From: Pinus tabuliformis
Lineage: Eukaryota > Streptophyta > Pinopsida > Pinales > Pinaceae
DNA: 64,000 nucleotides
Reading direction: 5' to 3'
NCBI GenBank assembly: GCA_031772625.1
Contig: CM062816.1
Location: 832,636,071-832,700,070, forward strand
Shown: one piece after another, positions 34,362 through 45,840 of the stretch
Numbering within the stretch: position 1 is the stretch's first letter
Layout of the letters: each line of letters begins with the position of its first letter
Notes under the pieces: model-generated
Seen by the model: only the letters and a program-made list of their open reading frames with translations
Database searches by the model: none
What the model was told of the DNA's origin: nothing
Made by a program: the position numbers and the translations under genes

Positions 34362-34583
34362 CTAAGTGGGAATATCATAGTCCTCTCCGCCAAAACATTG
34401 CTTGTCCTCAAGCAATTGTAATGAAGGACGTTGAAGTATTTGCTCTCCCTCCCAAATGGTATCTATATCCGGTAGGTTCTTCCATCTAATAACAAATTCC
34501 TTGCTAACCTTGTTCCGCAAGTGTCTCTTATGGGTGTCCAAAATAGCCTCTGGCTCCAGAACTAAGTGCCCCAAGTCATCCAT
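34362..34583 (-). pseudogene. Gypsy chromodomain at integrase C-terminus
   Basis: Minus-strand reading LEPEAILDTHKRHL, FVIRWKNLPDIDTIWEGE and LQLLEDKQCFGGEDYDIPT, then stop. This is the chromodomain plus tail of a chromovirus integrase; the aromatic and WE positions typical of the family are partly visible (RWKNLP, IWEGE). The stop lies inside the 3' LTR, whose first bases encode the last residues, and the purine tract encodes GGED. The integrase core that should precede it is broken. Confidence 0.88.
34378..34391 (-). other. Gypsy polypurine tract overlapping pol
   Basis: On the minus strand GGCGGAGAGGACTA directly precedes the LTR start TGATATTCCC and is read as codons by pol. Confidence 0.8.
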
Positions 34584-35800
34584 GGGTGGTAGTTCTGTAG
34601 CTGCAGGTCACCTGCTGCCCCAGTGCCTTTTTCAGGCAAGACACATGAAAAATGTTGTGTACTCGGCTCCCCTGGGGTAGCTCCAGCTCATATGCTACCT
34701 CCTTGACTCTCCTAGTGACTTGGTATGACCCATAGAAGCGAGGCTTGAGCTTCTTGACCCCCTTCTACTTGAGTGATGATTGCTTATATAGCTAGAGCGT
34801 CAAGAAGACTAAATCTCCAACCTCAAATTGCCTCTCCACTCAGCCTGTTTGCATAGAGCTTCTACTGGTTTTGCACAGTCTACATGTTATCTTTGAGAGC
34901 CCCAAGATATCTTGGCTCTCCTGTATCCAATCCTTGGCCCTAGGGGCCTTGCTGTCTCCAAACATCACGTCAGCAAAAGATAATTTATCTTAACCATACA
35001 AGGCTCTAAATGAGGACATACCTATGGACATGTGGTATGTGATGTTGAAGTAGTACTTGCCCATGTGCAACCACCGTATCCATGCACGCTGCTAGCCTAT
35101 CACGTAGTTACGTAGGTAACCCTCCAAACATTTGTTGACCATCTTCGTATGCCCATCAGTTTGGGGGTGATAATTGGTGATCAGAGTGAACTCTGTGCCC
35201 ACTAGTCGAAATAGCTACTGCCAAAATCCTCCCATGAACCTCTTGTCTTGATCATTGACAATGGTATTCGGGAGACAATGAAGTTGGAATAGTTCCCTGA
35301 AAAACAATTCGGCCACCTGTGACGCTGATGATCAGGCTGAGATGGCAAAAAAGTGTGTAAACTTCGTCAATCGGTCTACCACCACGTATATGCAGTCCTT
35401 GCTTTGCACTATGGGCAACCCAATGATAAAATCCATCAACACGCTCTCCCACTTCCCCTTAGGAATAGGAAGAGGCTGTAGTAACCCAGCAGGGCGTGTC
35501 TACTCCCCCTTGTTCCTTTGGCACGTGTCACACTCTCTGACATGCCCCAAAATATCATCCTTAAGGCCCTTCCATGCAAAGCGCTCCCTGATGGTCTTGT
35601 ATGTCTTGGTAACCTGTTGCCTTGATAAAGGTGACTCATGGGATGCTTGCATCATCTTCCCCTTCAATTGGGCGCTGGGTACTAAATTAATCTGGTCCCG
35701 GAAGTAAATCACCTCCTTCATCACCTTGTACCGCTCATCCACCACTATATCGTCAAGGACCTCACATGCAAAACGGTCCTTGGAATACTCCACCAACTGT
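34584..35800 (-). pseudogene. Gypsy integrase: zinc-binding domain and core, broken
   Basis: The zinc-binding part (about 35640-35500) shows HESPLSRQQVTKTY, then GHVRECDTCQRNKGE, with the paired cysteines present. The core begins [13 protein letters not shown] and [13 protein letters not shown] near 35440-35340 in a different frame. Stops and frame changes follow to the chromodomain. Confidence 0.88.
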
Positions 35801-36399
35801 GGCCTTCAATCATGTGCAATGCTCATCAATGAAAGGGTAGCTGGCCTCTTGGACAACACATCAGCTACCACATTGTGCTTCCCTTTGACATACTCAATGT
35901 CAAGGTCGTATGCCGGGAGCTTGCTCACCCACTTTTGTTGCCTCTCCTGCGACTACTTCTATTCCAAGAAGAATTTGAGACTGTTGTGATCTGTTTTGAC
36001 TCGGAACCTGTTTCCCACCGAGTACTACCTGAACTTGGCTAGTGCATGCATGATGGCTAGCATGTCCTTATCGTAAATGGAGTACAACCTCTAGTGAGGC
36101 AGTAGCTTCAAGCTCTCGAAAGCTATCGGGTGTCTCCCTTGCATTAAGAATGCTCCTACACCTTCCCCTGATGCATCACACTCAAGCACAAAGGGTTGTG
36201 TGAAATACGGGAGTGCCAACACCCGGCAGCTGCTCATGCCCTGTTTGAGGCGTTTAAAAGCCTCCTATGCCCCATCTGTCCGCCAAAACACCCCCTTCTT
36301 CGTCAAACCAGTGAGGGGAGTTGCTAGGTGGGAGAAGCCCTTTACGAACCTTTGGTAGTAAGTATAGATGCCCACAAAACCCCTCAACTCCGTCACATT
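35801..36399 (-). pseudogene. Gypsy RNase H remnant
   Basis: Minus-strand reading ECDASGEGVGAFLMQG near 36180 carries the first catalytic aspartate. The 3' end has WVSKLPAYDLDIEYVKGKHN and VVADVLSKRPA (35945-35845). Stops interrupt the middle. Confidence 0.85.
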
Positions 36400-37008
36400 C
36401 TAGGGCTTTGGCAAATCTCGGATGGCCCTGATCTTCTCCTCATGGACTCTCACACTGTCCTCTCCAATAATGTGCCCTAGATAGAGCATCTCTGTCAAAC
36501 CGAACTCACACTTGGACAACTTAGCATAAAACTGCTGCTCCTCCAAAATACGCAACACTATCTCTAAATGCTGCAAGTGTTCCTCCCAGGTCCGACTGTA
36601 GATCAATATATCATCGAAGAACACCAACACGAACTTCTGCAACTGCCCACGAAACACGTGGTTCATGCAAGATTGGAAGGTGGCTGGTGCATTGGTCAGC
36701 CCGAAGGGCATAACCAAGAACTCGAAGTGCCCATAGTGGCACCTGAAAGCTGTCTTAGGGACATCCTGGTCCCTCACCCTGATCTGGTGGTACCCCGAAC
36801 GCAAGTCAATCTTGGAGAAGAACTTAGCCCCCCTCAGCTCGTCCATCAACTCATCTATGTGTGGGATGGGGTAACAGTTCTTCATGGTCTTCTTGTTGAG
36901 GGCCCAGTAATCTATGCACATGTGTAAGGACCCATCCTTCTTCTTCACCAGGACAACTGATGAAGCAAAAGGGTTGGAACTAGGCCTGATGTGCCCAAGT
37001 GCCAACAA
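36400..37008 (-). CDS. Gypsy reverse transcriptase, open fragment
   Basis: Open over 202 codons on the minus strand. It starts within HIRPSSNPFASSVVLVKKKD, then YPIPHIDELMDEL, FSKIDLRSGYHQIRV, FEFLVMPFGLTNAPATFQ, the active-site LVFFDDILIYS and LYLGHII. All the usual Gypsy RT motifs are there, with FFDD instead of the common FVDD/YVDD. The frame is broken on both sides, so this is a fragment of the polyprotein and not a separate gene. Confidence 0.92.
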   Translation of the reverse strand: MLALGHIRPSSNPFASSVVLVKKKDGSLHMCIDYWALNKKTMKNCYPIPHIDELMDELRGAKFFSKIDLRSGYHQIRVRDQDVPKTAFRCHYGHFEFLVMPFGLTNAPATFQSCMNHVFRGQLQKFVLVFFDDILIYSRTWEEHLQHLEIVLRILEEQQFYAKLSKCEFGLTEMLYLGHIIGEDSVRVHEEKIRAIRDLPKP

Positions 37009-37820
37009 CTCGTGAATGGCCCTCTCAATCTCACCATGTATGCCTTGTAATGTCTGTAAGGTGTTGTGATCACTGCTTGTACCCCCGACTCCAACTCAAA
37101 AGTATGCTCAAAACCCTGATCAAGTGGTTGCATAGGCAGTATGTCTCTAAACACCACCTGGTACCTATCCAAGATAACGTGTATGTATGGGTGTGGAGGA
37201 TTGGGCTGACCTCTAGCCTTAGAAATCCTCAATACCACCGCCCACTCAATATCACCATGCCTCAGATTAACCTCCATCCTATAGGCCGAAACAATTTGTG
37301 GAGGGTGAGAATGCATACCCCTCTGTAAAACCAATTTGCCATCCGACCCTGTGAATTCCATCTCCAACTTCCTCCAATCTATAGTGACTCGGCCAATCAA
37401 ATAGAGCCACTGAACACCCATCACCACGTTGGTGTCCGACACATCTACCACAAAGAAGTGATTTGTCACTGAATAGTTCCCCATGGTGACTGTCAAGGCA
37501 GGAACATAGTCAGTGCACTGCATAGTTCTATCTCTTGACACAAGAACCGAAAATCCCTCAAACACGGTTGTGATGCCCCTCCTCTAAACCATATGTGTGC
37601 ATGGATGAAGTTGTGGGTAGTCCCACTGTCCACAAAAACTGAAACATGCTGCCCCTGATCCTCAAGGTCAGAAACTTGGGTACCCTTCGCAAAGATGCAA
37701 GGACCCCTCCTGCTTGTGCGAAAGGAGCTCCCCCTGGTGGTGGTGGTGGTGGTGGTCCCCTCTCCACACATGCTACGTTGTCATCTCCACCCACTTCTAG
37801 CTCTACATCGTCTTCCAGGT
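36945..37820 (-). pseudogene. Gypsy protease and RT leader, frameshifted
   Basis: The protease active site VFVDSGTTHNFIH lies near 37650, in a frame that ends at 37493. The next part, MGNYSVTNHFFVVDVS, GVQWLYLIGRVTIDW and the RT leader FELESGVQAVITTPYRH, is in another frame starting at 37565. One indel therefore separates the two. A GGTGGT tandem run (37735-37755), coding glycines or prolines, lies just upstream. Confidence 0.88.
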
Positions 37821-38910
37821 CACTGTCGAAAAATACCTCAATGTAATGGGCCTTGCTTGTTGTGCATCTATGGGCCTATGCCCATGGTTTTTGACAGGTG
37901 AAACACAACTTCCTCCTCCGGAGGTCTCTCTTGGTCTCCTCATCTAGCTGCGCTTGCCCTTGGTTAGCTCTCGGTGGTGGAGTCCTTGTGTCTTTTCCCC
38001 TTTGCTGAAATCCCTGTCTAAGTGGTAACGGTGCTCTAGCCCTCAGTAGGGCATCCTGTAGATCTCGGGTCCTCCCTACTCATGTTCTGCAAGGTAGTGG
38101 GCCTGTTGGACCTCACCAATCTCTTCAATGGCTCTGCTAGCCCCTCTTCAAACATGAAGACCTTCTTGGCCTCTGATAGATCAGGTACCATAACTGGAAA
38201 CCTCAGAAACTCTAAGATGTAAGCCTCAACGCTTCTCGTCTATTTGAGACTTGTTAGCTCCCCAAATGCTCCTCCAGGTCTCTCCTCTCGCAACGCTCTA
38301 ACACCCTCCTAGTCAAATCCTCGTAGGTTTCCACTCTGGCATGCCCCATTGTAGTTAGCCCATGGAACCACCAGTCATGGGCTTCCCCTTCTAAATGCAA
38401 AGTGACAATTTTAATTGCCTCTCCTTCTGTCTTCTGATTAAGTTGGAAGTAGACATACAACTTCTCAACCCATTCTTTCGTTGAGCTCTTGGACGACCCA
38501 TTGAAAGTTAGGAGGAACAATCTCCATGTGGTGCACTGTAAATCGGTGCCATGAACGCAGCTTCCGCCACCTTGTCCTTTTCCCCTGTTATTACCTTTCA
38601 ACTGACAAATGTCCCTGAAGGTAACGGCCTATCTAAAATCAGGCCCATAGGACTGATACTCCACAAACTAGTCCCCCATGGGCATCTCCTCTTGTGTTTG
38701 CAGCCCTCCAACACCGGATGCTATAAATGTGGGAATATTGGCCCTGGGTGGTGTGCTGGGAAGGAGGGGTGCGTTGGGCCCATGACCCCTTTGGTGATGC
38801 GAAGTACCAAAGCCCTCACCAATTTGCAATTCCCCTTGAATCCCTTTGCCCCTGTTGTTACTGCAATTTTGTTGCCTCAACTCTTCAATACCTTTAGACA
38901 AATCTTGCAC
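37821..38910 (-). pseudogene. Gypsy gag remnant
   Basis: Minus-strand reading from 38910: an N-terminal LSKGIEELRQQN region, a TAA/TGA-type break near 38668, then the retrotransposon gag domain WRLFLLTFNGSSKSSTKEWV, LYVYFQLNQKTEG and LEGEAHDWWF to 38254. Near 37900 a cysteine block RRKLCFTCQKPWA is followed by a degenerate HRC, a zinc knuckle with a stop in it. Confidence 0.88.
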
Positions 38911-39136
38911 AACCTTGAGAAGATGTTGGCCAAACTACTCCTCTTTACTCCTTCTGTCTCCCTCGTTATCCCCCATGTTTGGCCTTTCGACCTCTGGTTC
39001 AACTATCACTGGATCTGGGGTAATTTGTAGCTGCCTCTCTCTGCTTCTGTACCTCTGCCTCTTGTAAGTTACATTTTGTTGGTCTTCTGGTGTCATAGAC
39101 TGATGCTGCTCCCCACAGGTTGAGCCAAGACTATGA

Positions 39137-39148
39137 GCTTTGATACCA
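39137..39148 (-). other. Gypsy primer-binding site
   Basis: TGGTATCAAAGC on the minus strand, one base after the 5' LTR end ATATTACA. It differs by one base from the common methionine-tRNA site. Confidence 0.85.
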
Positions 39149-39149
39149 C

Positions 39150-40103
39150 TGTAATATCCCTAAGGAAAATTTACAATAATAAACAAAGCATGCATAGAGA
39201 AAAACACACAGAAAATTTGCCCACAAATTAGAACATGAAATAGAGCCAAAAATTGCACTGTTGAGCCATTTATTGATAAAACATGAGGTTACAATAGGTG
39301 CTTGGAAAGTATGCACCTGGGCTTGCTCAAGGCAAGGTAGCTATGCCCAAGTGACGAAGGTGAAGTCCCCTAAGCGTATTGGGTGATCTTCCTTTGGATC
39401 TATGCTGAAATGCCCAAAAAATGAGTTACTGGCTATGAAGAATCGCTGCAAGGGCCTCCTCCAGTGCTCAGAATATTCCGGGAAATTAACACTGGGCTCT
39501 CCACCAAATACCTAGAAAAACCCACGCAGGAATTGGCCAAATGCTGACTTTGAAAATTTGGCCCAATTTCCCTCAATGGCACTGTTGCTGGGTAATTCGA
39601 CCCCCCTGATAAACCTGCTGTTGAATGCCCCCAAAATCTCCTCCCTAAACTCCTCGCCAAGTTACAACCCAAAATTCCCTACTCTCCTCAACCCCCACGT
39701 GTGACACCTCCAAGGATTATCCAGTGCCTGCGTTGCTGCTACTGGAACTTCCCCACACTCACACTTTGTTGCTTTTGGATTGAACTGGAAAGGATGAGAC
39801 TCCCTCCTTGGGCTGACACTTGAAGTCCACCGAAGCAAGGGGTGAGATTTCTGCCTGGAAACCTCTTGTGCTCAACATCACCTACAGACTTGGCTTCAGC
39901 TCAAGCGTGCTAGTCTAAGTGAAAAACTCAAAAAATCATGAATGACCAAAAATGATTGCCTCTCCTCTTTTTGGGCTTCCCTTTACTAAAAAATTCGTGT
40001 CGGGCCTCTAAACCTACGTTTCCTAAGTGCAAGTGCAAATTTATCCAAAATTGGGCAAACTTGATATTTCTCCTTAGCAATATTGCTAAGTGGGTATATC
40101 TCA
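39150..40103 (-). repeat. Gypsy 5' LTR
   Basis: 954 bp; its + strand begins TGTAATATCC and ends ATATCTCA. It aligns with the two parts of the 3' LTR. The end carries a self-complementary TTAGCAATATTGCTAA. Confidence 0.9.
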
Positions 40104-41900
40104 GCATTCTATGAGAGCCCACTTGAACTAGCTTAGGAGGATGCAAAGAATATGCATCCTATGGCAAAGTGTGTAATGGGGTCAAACAAAGAGTTCATTC
40201 CTTAGATCCATGAAGTGTTCAGGATAGAAGGCCATATTTAGATGTAACTTACCTTGACTTTTTATCCAAGTGAACCATTCAAAATGTTTGTAGATATCAT
40301 TTTGGATTCATGCTCGTGTCATGTCTGGTAGGTAAGAGGTAGCATGGTGTAGCAAGGGAGTATCTAAATGGAGGAAGGTGGTTTGTTGTAATACCAACAA
40401 ATGTAAGAAGGTCTAAGATCCAACATACCAGCTATGAGAGTAATTTAGAGGATTGGCTAATGAATAATAGGCCAAGTATAGATAATGGTCTAATGCCTTC
40501 ACCTAGTGAGCAAAACTTTGAATGTGCTTCCGTAATGACATTAGACCAAACACTAACTCACGCTGTAAGGGCCAAGCACCAATCTTTGTAAGGTTTATGG
40601 TTGAGGGATTGTCTACTTGCATCTGATCATGTGGCGAAGGAGGATGATATGTACTTTCTTTCTAAGGACCAACCATACTTGAGAACCATGTCCCAAACTT
40701 TGAAACCATATAAAATTGTGGGTTAGGAAAGGGGTCTCCATGAGAGACATCTTAGATAATATGTATTGAAAATGGTTTTGGAAACATTGCCTCTAAGTAA
40801 AGGCCAAGGATTTGTACCTCTTGTTGGCTTAGGGTTGAAGTGTGTGCCACAGATTAAAGTGAGGTCTTGTGAATTGCACCTCCAAACAGGTATAGGAGGT
40901 AGTGATCTCAATATCCTCTCCTCTAAAAAAGAAATGGTGATCAAAGAGGGCATTTGTCAACTTGTTGAAAATCATGGCCTTGGTTTTACCTAAGTTGACC
41001 ATCCACTAACAAAGATCACAAGAAAAAGGCTAGGGAATTTAGTTGTCTCTACAATTCCTAGGTAGACGAGTGTAAAGGATCACATTATCAATGGAAAGTC
41101 GAATAGACATAATGACTTGGTGGAGATGCACCCATTCTTGTCTTGGATGTGCTCATGTAAGAAGGGCTCTAGGTTGTCGATGTAGATCCCAAATAATGTG
41201 ATGGATAGGGGGCATTCTTGTTTGACTCCAACAATATTATTGACACAATTTGATGCCTCGTGGGATGTGTGGAGATGACTAGGGGCTTAATTATATAGGT
41301 GCATGATGACAATCAATAATGTCTTTGAAATACCAATGTCTCAAAGCATATAGAAGAAAATCACTTGGGGGACTAAGTCAAATGCCTTTCGAAAGTCCAC
41401 AAAACAACAATAAATTTTTGAAGAGTGATGCCCAACCTCTTTTACAATGACTTAGAGCATAATGATGTGATTAATGATCCAATGTGTAGTTCTAAATCAA
41501 GCTTGTCCTCTAGCTTTATATTTCCTTTGCTTAAGCTTCGTAGAGAGCCTCAAATAGAGCACTATGGTGTAGGGTTTTGGAAACATGTGGGCTACAATGA
41601 TTTGTCCTATAATTGTTGGGATCAACACTAGAGTATGATTTGTGAATTGAGTGAATAGTGTGAATAGTGTGATGTGACCAAAACTATGGAAAACAATATA
41701 GGCGACATGGTTCAACAAATTGGCGAACTGATTATCCATATTGATGTTTCTTGAAGAGTTCTACTTGCAACCCTAAGTCATTTGTTGTTCTGCTAGTGTT
41801 CATCATCTAAACAACCTCTTGGATATCATGGTAGGAGAATAAGAGGTAAGAAAGGGGGTGGGGTGGAATGTAGAGTAGACTCTGTATAGGGACATCATAA
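40104..41900 (-). pseudogene. LINE remnant, reverse transcriptase part
   Basis: Minus-strand reading with many frame changes: NDLGLQVELFKKHQYG near 41830, an HMFPKPYTIVLYLRLS and RGQA block near 41550-41500, YCCFVDFRKAFD near 41400, GVKQECPLS and LFGIYIDNLEPFL near 41200, then VKPRP.FST, FLEERI and RGYKSLA-like blocks (40990-40760), and HLPPFRYSLATPCYLLPTRH near 40330. This order is that of a plant non-LTR retrotransposon ORF2; the FADD/YADD active site is in a degraded stretch. It ends at the Gypsy insertion and continues at 31698. The clade is not decided. Confidence 0.75.
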
Positions 41901-42244
41901 AGGGAGGAGATATGAGAAAACATGGATTTTGAGTTGATAGGGAGGAGGGGGATGTGAGAAAGATGGTGTGTTGGAATATTTTAGGGGAGTGTATGAGATA
42001 AGAACTTAACTCCTGTCTCCTTTGGGAGACGAAGAGATTCTTGTGATGGTAGGAAGTTGTTGGCTGTGATGGACACTGCGAACATGTAAGGGGTTTCCCC
42101 GATGTGAATTGCCAATTAGACCTCACACCATTTGGAATAGGAGCCCCATCTGGAGTATCGGCCTGGCCACCATAACTTAAGGTTCGCCTTGGTTTCAACA
42201 GATAACATAAGAGATTATATATATAAACCTTGAATAAGCAAGTA
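41901..42244. other. LINE 5' flank or spacer, unassigned
   Basis: The sequence may still be LINE ORF2 (linker before RT) up to about 42110. The rest shows only AT-rich sequence before the LTR at 42245. Confidence 0.35.
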
Positions 42245-43358
42245 TGTTGACATTGTGAAACATCGATTACAATGTTTAAAAGGAGACCTTCACGATCAGG
42301 AGATGGGAGTGAGTGTCTGGAAAGAAGTAATAATACTAACCTAAGAGAGACACAAGCGAGCATGAAAATATTTGTTAGCAAAATAGTTCACATAATGATT
42401 ATTAAAGCGAATACAACACACATTCAACAAGATCATTACCAAAGTCACCGAAATAGTTCAATTTCTCTAGTACATATGAACACAGCATATAACGTAAACA
42501 TCCCAAGAATAGTCCTAAAACAATCACAATACATGCATGAAAATGTGTTGGCTCATTGAGCTTCAATTAGGTGAAAGATCCAAGCACACAGTTACAATGA
42601 TGAGGCACTAGTTCCAGTAGTGGAACATTAAGTCACTTCTTGCTTCTCCAAATAATAGTTTTCTCTCTTATTGCCAGTAGAGAAGCCAAGACTAGCTCTC
42701 TAAAGCTTAAGCCTTGAAAATCCCCTTGCTTGAGTTATGAGGTTGCTTTTATAACAAGAGGAATGAATTTTCATATCCCCATCACTCTTGGACTACCCTC
42801 CCGACTCTTGGACTTCTAAACAACTATCGAACTTCTAAATGACTTTTGGAATTCTACAAGGACTTCTCCTAAAGACTTTTTAGTTCATATATGATTATGT
42901 GACTCTTCATGTTCCACATATGATTCTTGAACTTCCACACATTACATTTTGTCCTTCTCCTTGAAAATACATCATTACATTCCACATGATGATGTGGAAT
43001 GACACATGAACACACATTGACTATTATGAAGACACTTGTACAAGTTACAACTTGATAATGATGACATGGACTTCATGATGAAGTGTTAATGCCAAGCTGT
43101 ATTCCTTGCTACTTCATCTTGCATTGTTGATGGTAGATCTGATCTATACTTCATCTTCTTGGAATATCTACTTTGTCTTTCACCTTCACCCTTCAAAGGG
43201 TCTTTGATCAACATTGGAATCCTTTGAGTCATCATGCCATGTCTTCTTTTTGTTTGGTCCATGATCTGCTTCATGTCTCCATGATAGCTCTCTTGGTCCT
43301 CCTTCTCTGTAGGTGTTTCTTTGTGCTTACTCCTTGCTATTTTCTTTGAGCCTCAACA
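42245..43358 (-). repeat. Copia-2 3' LTR
   Basis: On the minus strand it begins TGTTGAGGCTC and ends TGTCAACA (TGTTGA/TCAACA inverted ends). A minus-strand TATA-like TTATAAAAG occurs near 42750. No second copy is in the window, so the far end is inferred from the terminal motif alone. Confidence 0.7.
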
Positions 43359-43367
43359 AATCTCTTC

Positions 43368-43676
43368 CTAACTTTTATCATCATCAACAAGATCAACAAT
43401 ATCAACTAAACTAAGCATGCTTCTAAGATATTCAAACTTCTTATTAGGAAGAGACTTTGTTAGTATATCAAGTACTTGATTGTCTGTCAGGATATACTGT
43501 AGCTTCACGATCCCATCTTGCACCAAGTTCCCAGTGTAGTGGAACTTATTGTTGATATGGTTTGTCCTAGCATAAAACACGGGATCTCCAGACATCTTGA
43601 TGCAACTTTGATTATCACAATTTATCACAGCAGGATTCCGAGGCTTCTCGAACAAATTTGTCAGAAGCTTCCTCAA
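43368..43676 (-). pseudogene. Copia-2 RNase H end
   Basis: Reads VINCDNQSCIKMSGDPVFYA, then a TNHINNKFHY block and LTDNQVLDILTKSLPN, the C-terminal RNase H signature, to a stop at 43368. The upstream half of RNase H (43677-44020) is frameshifted. Confidence 0.88.
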
Positions 43677-44025
43677 TCATACAACCTTCTTTCCTACTTC
43701 ACATGCAACCACACACTCTACTTCAACACTACTCAAAGCAATGAGATCTTGCTTTCTACTCATCCATGAGATCATGGCAGATCCCAAACTAATGCATCCA
43801 CCTGGTGTGCTTCTTCCATCGGTCTCATTGGCACCTAATCAAACTCTGTGAAGCCAATCAACTTGACTTTCTTGCTATCATACTTTAGGCAGTGATGTAC
43901 AGTGCCACGAAGATATCTCAATATATGCTTGTTAGCAATCTAGTGATCATGACGAGGCTCCAACTGAAACTACCTAAGAATGTTCACAACAAAGCATATA
44001 TTCGACCTAGCATTTACCAGACACA

Positions 44026-45208
44026 TCAGAGAACCCACCAACGGAAGATAGGATCTATGAGACTTGAGTCAGAGCTTCTCAACTTCTTGAGATTGGTGAT
44101 CATAGGAGTAGTCATGGGCTTGGAATCCATCATCCCAAATTTTTGCAACAACTTGATGATATACTTTCCTTGCCCCAAATATATCTCCCCATGCTTTTGC
44201 CATACTTCTAGACTTAGGTAATAGTGCATCAGTCCTAGATCCTTCATGTCAAATTCGGCTGCCAACATCTTCTTGCATTCTTGTATCCTTCGCTCCACAC
44301 TTGTAATGAATAAATGATCCACATATAGTAGAATAATGACTGGCTCATTATCCACAACCTTGATGTAGAGATTTGGATCAACAAAACTCTTTACGAACCA
44401 AATTCTTAGAAGGTATGCATCCATTCTTGCATGGCATGCCCTAAGAGCTTGCTTCAAACCATGTAGGGCCTTCTCAAGTCTACAAACATGAGTATCTTTG
44501 ATATTTACTTCAAAGCCTTCGGGTTGCTCAATGTATACTTCCTCATCGATGTCTCAGAAATGTTGCCTTCACATCCATTTGATGGATATTCCATCCCATT
44601 GTAGCATCTAATGAAACCAAAGATCTAATGGTAGTATACCTTGCAGTGGGTGCAAAGGTTTCTTCATAATCTATGCCTTCCTTTTGAGAGAAACCCCTTG
44701 CAACAAATCTAGCTTTGTATTTGTCTATACTTCCATCAACAACGTGCTTGATCTTGTAGATCCATCTGGAGGTGACAACCGATTTGTCATTAGTTCTTTT
44801 CCAAACCCCATTCTTCATGATGGATTTATATTCTTCTTGCATTGCCTTCTTCCATACTTCTTGATGAGCAACTTTTTCAAATGTAGATGGTTTAGCTTCA
44901 ATCAATTTTATCATATATGTAGCATATGCAAAATATCTTTTTGGCCTTTTACTTTCTCTAAAGGTTCCTTTTGTAGCTCCATGTCCTTCAACATCTTCAA
45001 GAGTAGCTTTTAACCAATTTGGCCACTTCCTTGTGTTTGATATGATCACACGTTGAATAAGCTCACTTGGTCTTTCTTCTTCTTGAATTGTAGATGGATT
45101 TTTGTGTTTTACTTCTGCTTTGATTATAGGTAGATCTTCGTCATTGGAATCAATAGGAATGTCCTTGGATCTTTTGTAGGCACGATTTTCATCAAATACA
45201 ATGTCCAT
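44026..45208 (-). pseudogene. Copia-2 reverse transcriptase
   Basis: Frame one (45208-44543) has STFEKVAHQEVWKKAMQEEY, RWIYKIKHVVDGSIDKYKAR, GFSQKEGIDYEETFAPTARY and HQMDVKATFL. After a frameshift come EEVYIEQPEGFEV and KALHGLKQAL; then frame two (44457-44026) gives the active site LLYVDHLFIT and DLGLMHYYLSLEVW. The second catalytic aspartate of YVDD is histidine, so the enzyme would be dead even if the frame were repaired. Confidence 0.9.
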
Positions 45209-45313
45209 GCTTACTTCAATATGTCTTCTTTCCTTGATGTAGATTCTATATGCCTTTGCGGAGAAACTATAGCCAACAAAAATCCCTTTGATGCTTGTAG
45301 AATCTAACTTCTT

Positions 45314-45833
45314 TCATTTGTCCTTTGGAATGTGGATATAGGCAAGACTCCCAAAGATTTGGAGATGGTCCACACTTGGCTTCTTCCCTGTGAATGCTTC
45401 CTCAGGTGTCATATTTTCAAGAATTCTATGAGGAATTCTATTTTGAATATATACTACTGTCATTGCTGCTTCTCCCCATAGAAATTTTGGTAAGTCTTGA
45501 TCAAGGAGCATTGTTTGTATACCTTCTTCAATTGTCCTATTCTTTCTTTCGGCGACTCCATTTTGTTCGGGATAGTAGGGCACAATAAGCTCATACTTCT
45601 TTACAATATGCAATCAATTCTTTAGAAATGTATTCCCTACCATTGTTAGATCTCAAAGTCTTTATTTTTCTTTCGGTTAGGGTTTCCACTTCAGATATAA
45701 TCTCCTTGAATTTTTCAAATACTTCATCCTTTTTCTTGAGAAGGTAGAGCCATGTGTTTCTAGAGTGATCATCAATGAATGTCACATAGTAAAGATGACC
45801 TCGAAGTGATTTGTCAGACATATGCCCACACAC
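45314..45833 (-). pseudogene. Copia-2 integrase core
   Basis: Reads YYVTFIDDHSRNTWLYLLKK and TLRSNNGREYIS in one frame, then YYPEQNGVAERKNRTIEEGI and LWGEAAMTVVYIQNRIPHR in the other, the two overlapping by about 23 bp around 45600. The second DDE aspartate position reads SNN where RSDNG is usual, a further inactivating change. Confidence 0.9.
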
Positions 45834-45840
45834 CAGAATG

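Larger units (their letters stand above)
31699..34377 (-). repeat. Gypsy 3' LTR, interrupted by a solo LTR
   Basis: On the minus strand it starts TGATATTCCCACTTAGC and ends GGATATTACA. Segments 31699-31924 and 33482-34377 align with 39150-40103. The insertion between is the family Z solo LTR. Confidence 0.9.
31699..40103 (-). mobile_element. Ty3/Gypsy chromovirus on the minus strand
   Basis: It has LTRs at 31699-34377 (3' LTR, enlarged by a solo LTR) and 39150-40103 (5' LTR), perfect GCATT duplications, a TGGTATCAAAGC primer-binding site (39137-39148) and a purine tract abutting the 3' LTR. The gene order on the minus strand is gag, protease, reverse transcriptase, RNase H, integrase, chromodomain. 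Frameshifts and stops break all but the RT, which is open over 200 codons. It is inserted in an antisense LINE. Chromodomain and order place it with chromoviruses; the sublineage is not decided. Confidence 0.93.
42245..45840 (-). mobile_element. Copia-2, minus strand, 5' truncated
   Basis: The 3' LTR (42245-43358) is preceded on the minus strand by RNase H, RT and integrase in Copia order. The 5' LTR, gag and protease are missing: homology stops at about 45840, where unrelated + strand Copia sequence begins. The purine tract AGGAAGAGATT lies directly before the LTR start TGTTGAGGCTC. Confidence 0.88.

Noticed and set aside
36568-37328. Two plus-strand ORFs over 100 codons
   Set aside because: Antisense to the well-supported Gypsy protease and reverse transcriptase.
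38551-39030. 159-codon plus-strand ORF
   Set aside because: Antisense shadow of the Gypsy gag region.
41803-42381. 192-codon minus-strand ORF
   Set aside because: It overlaps LINE sequence in the wrong frame and runs into the LTR at 42245; composition is not protein-like.
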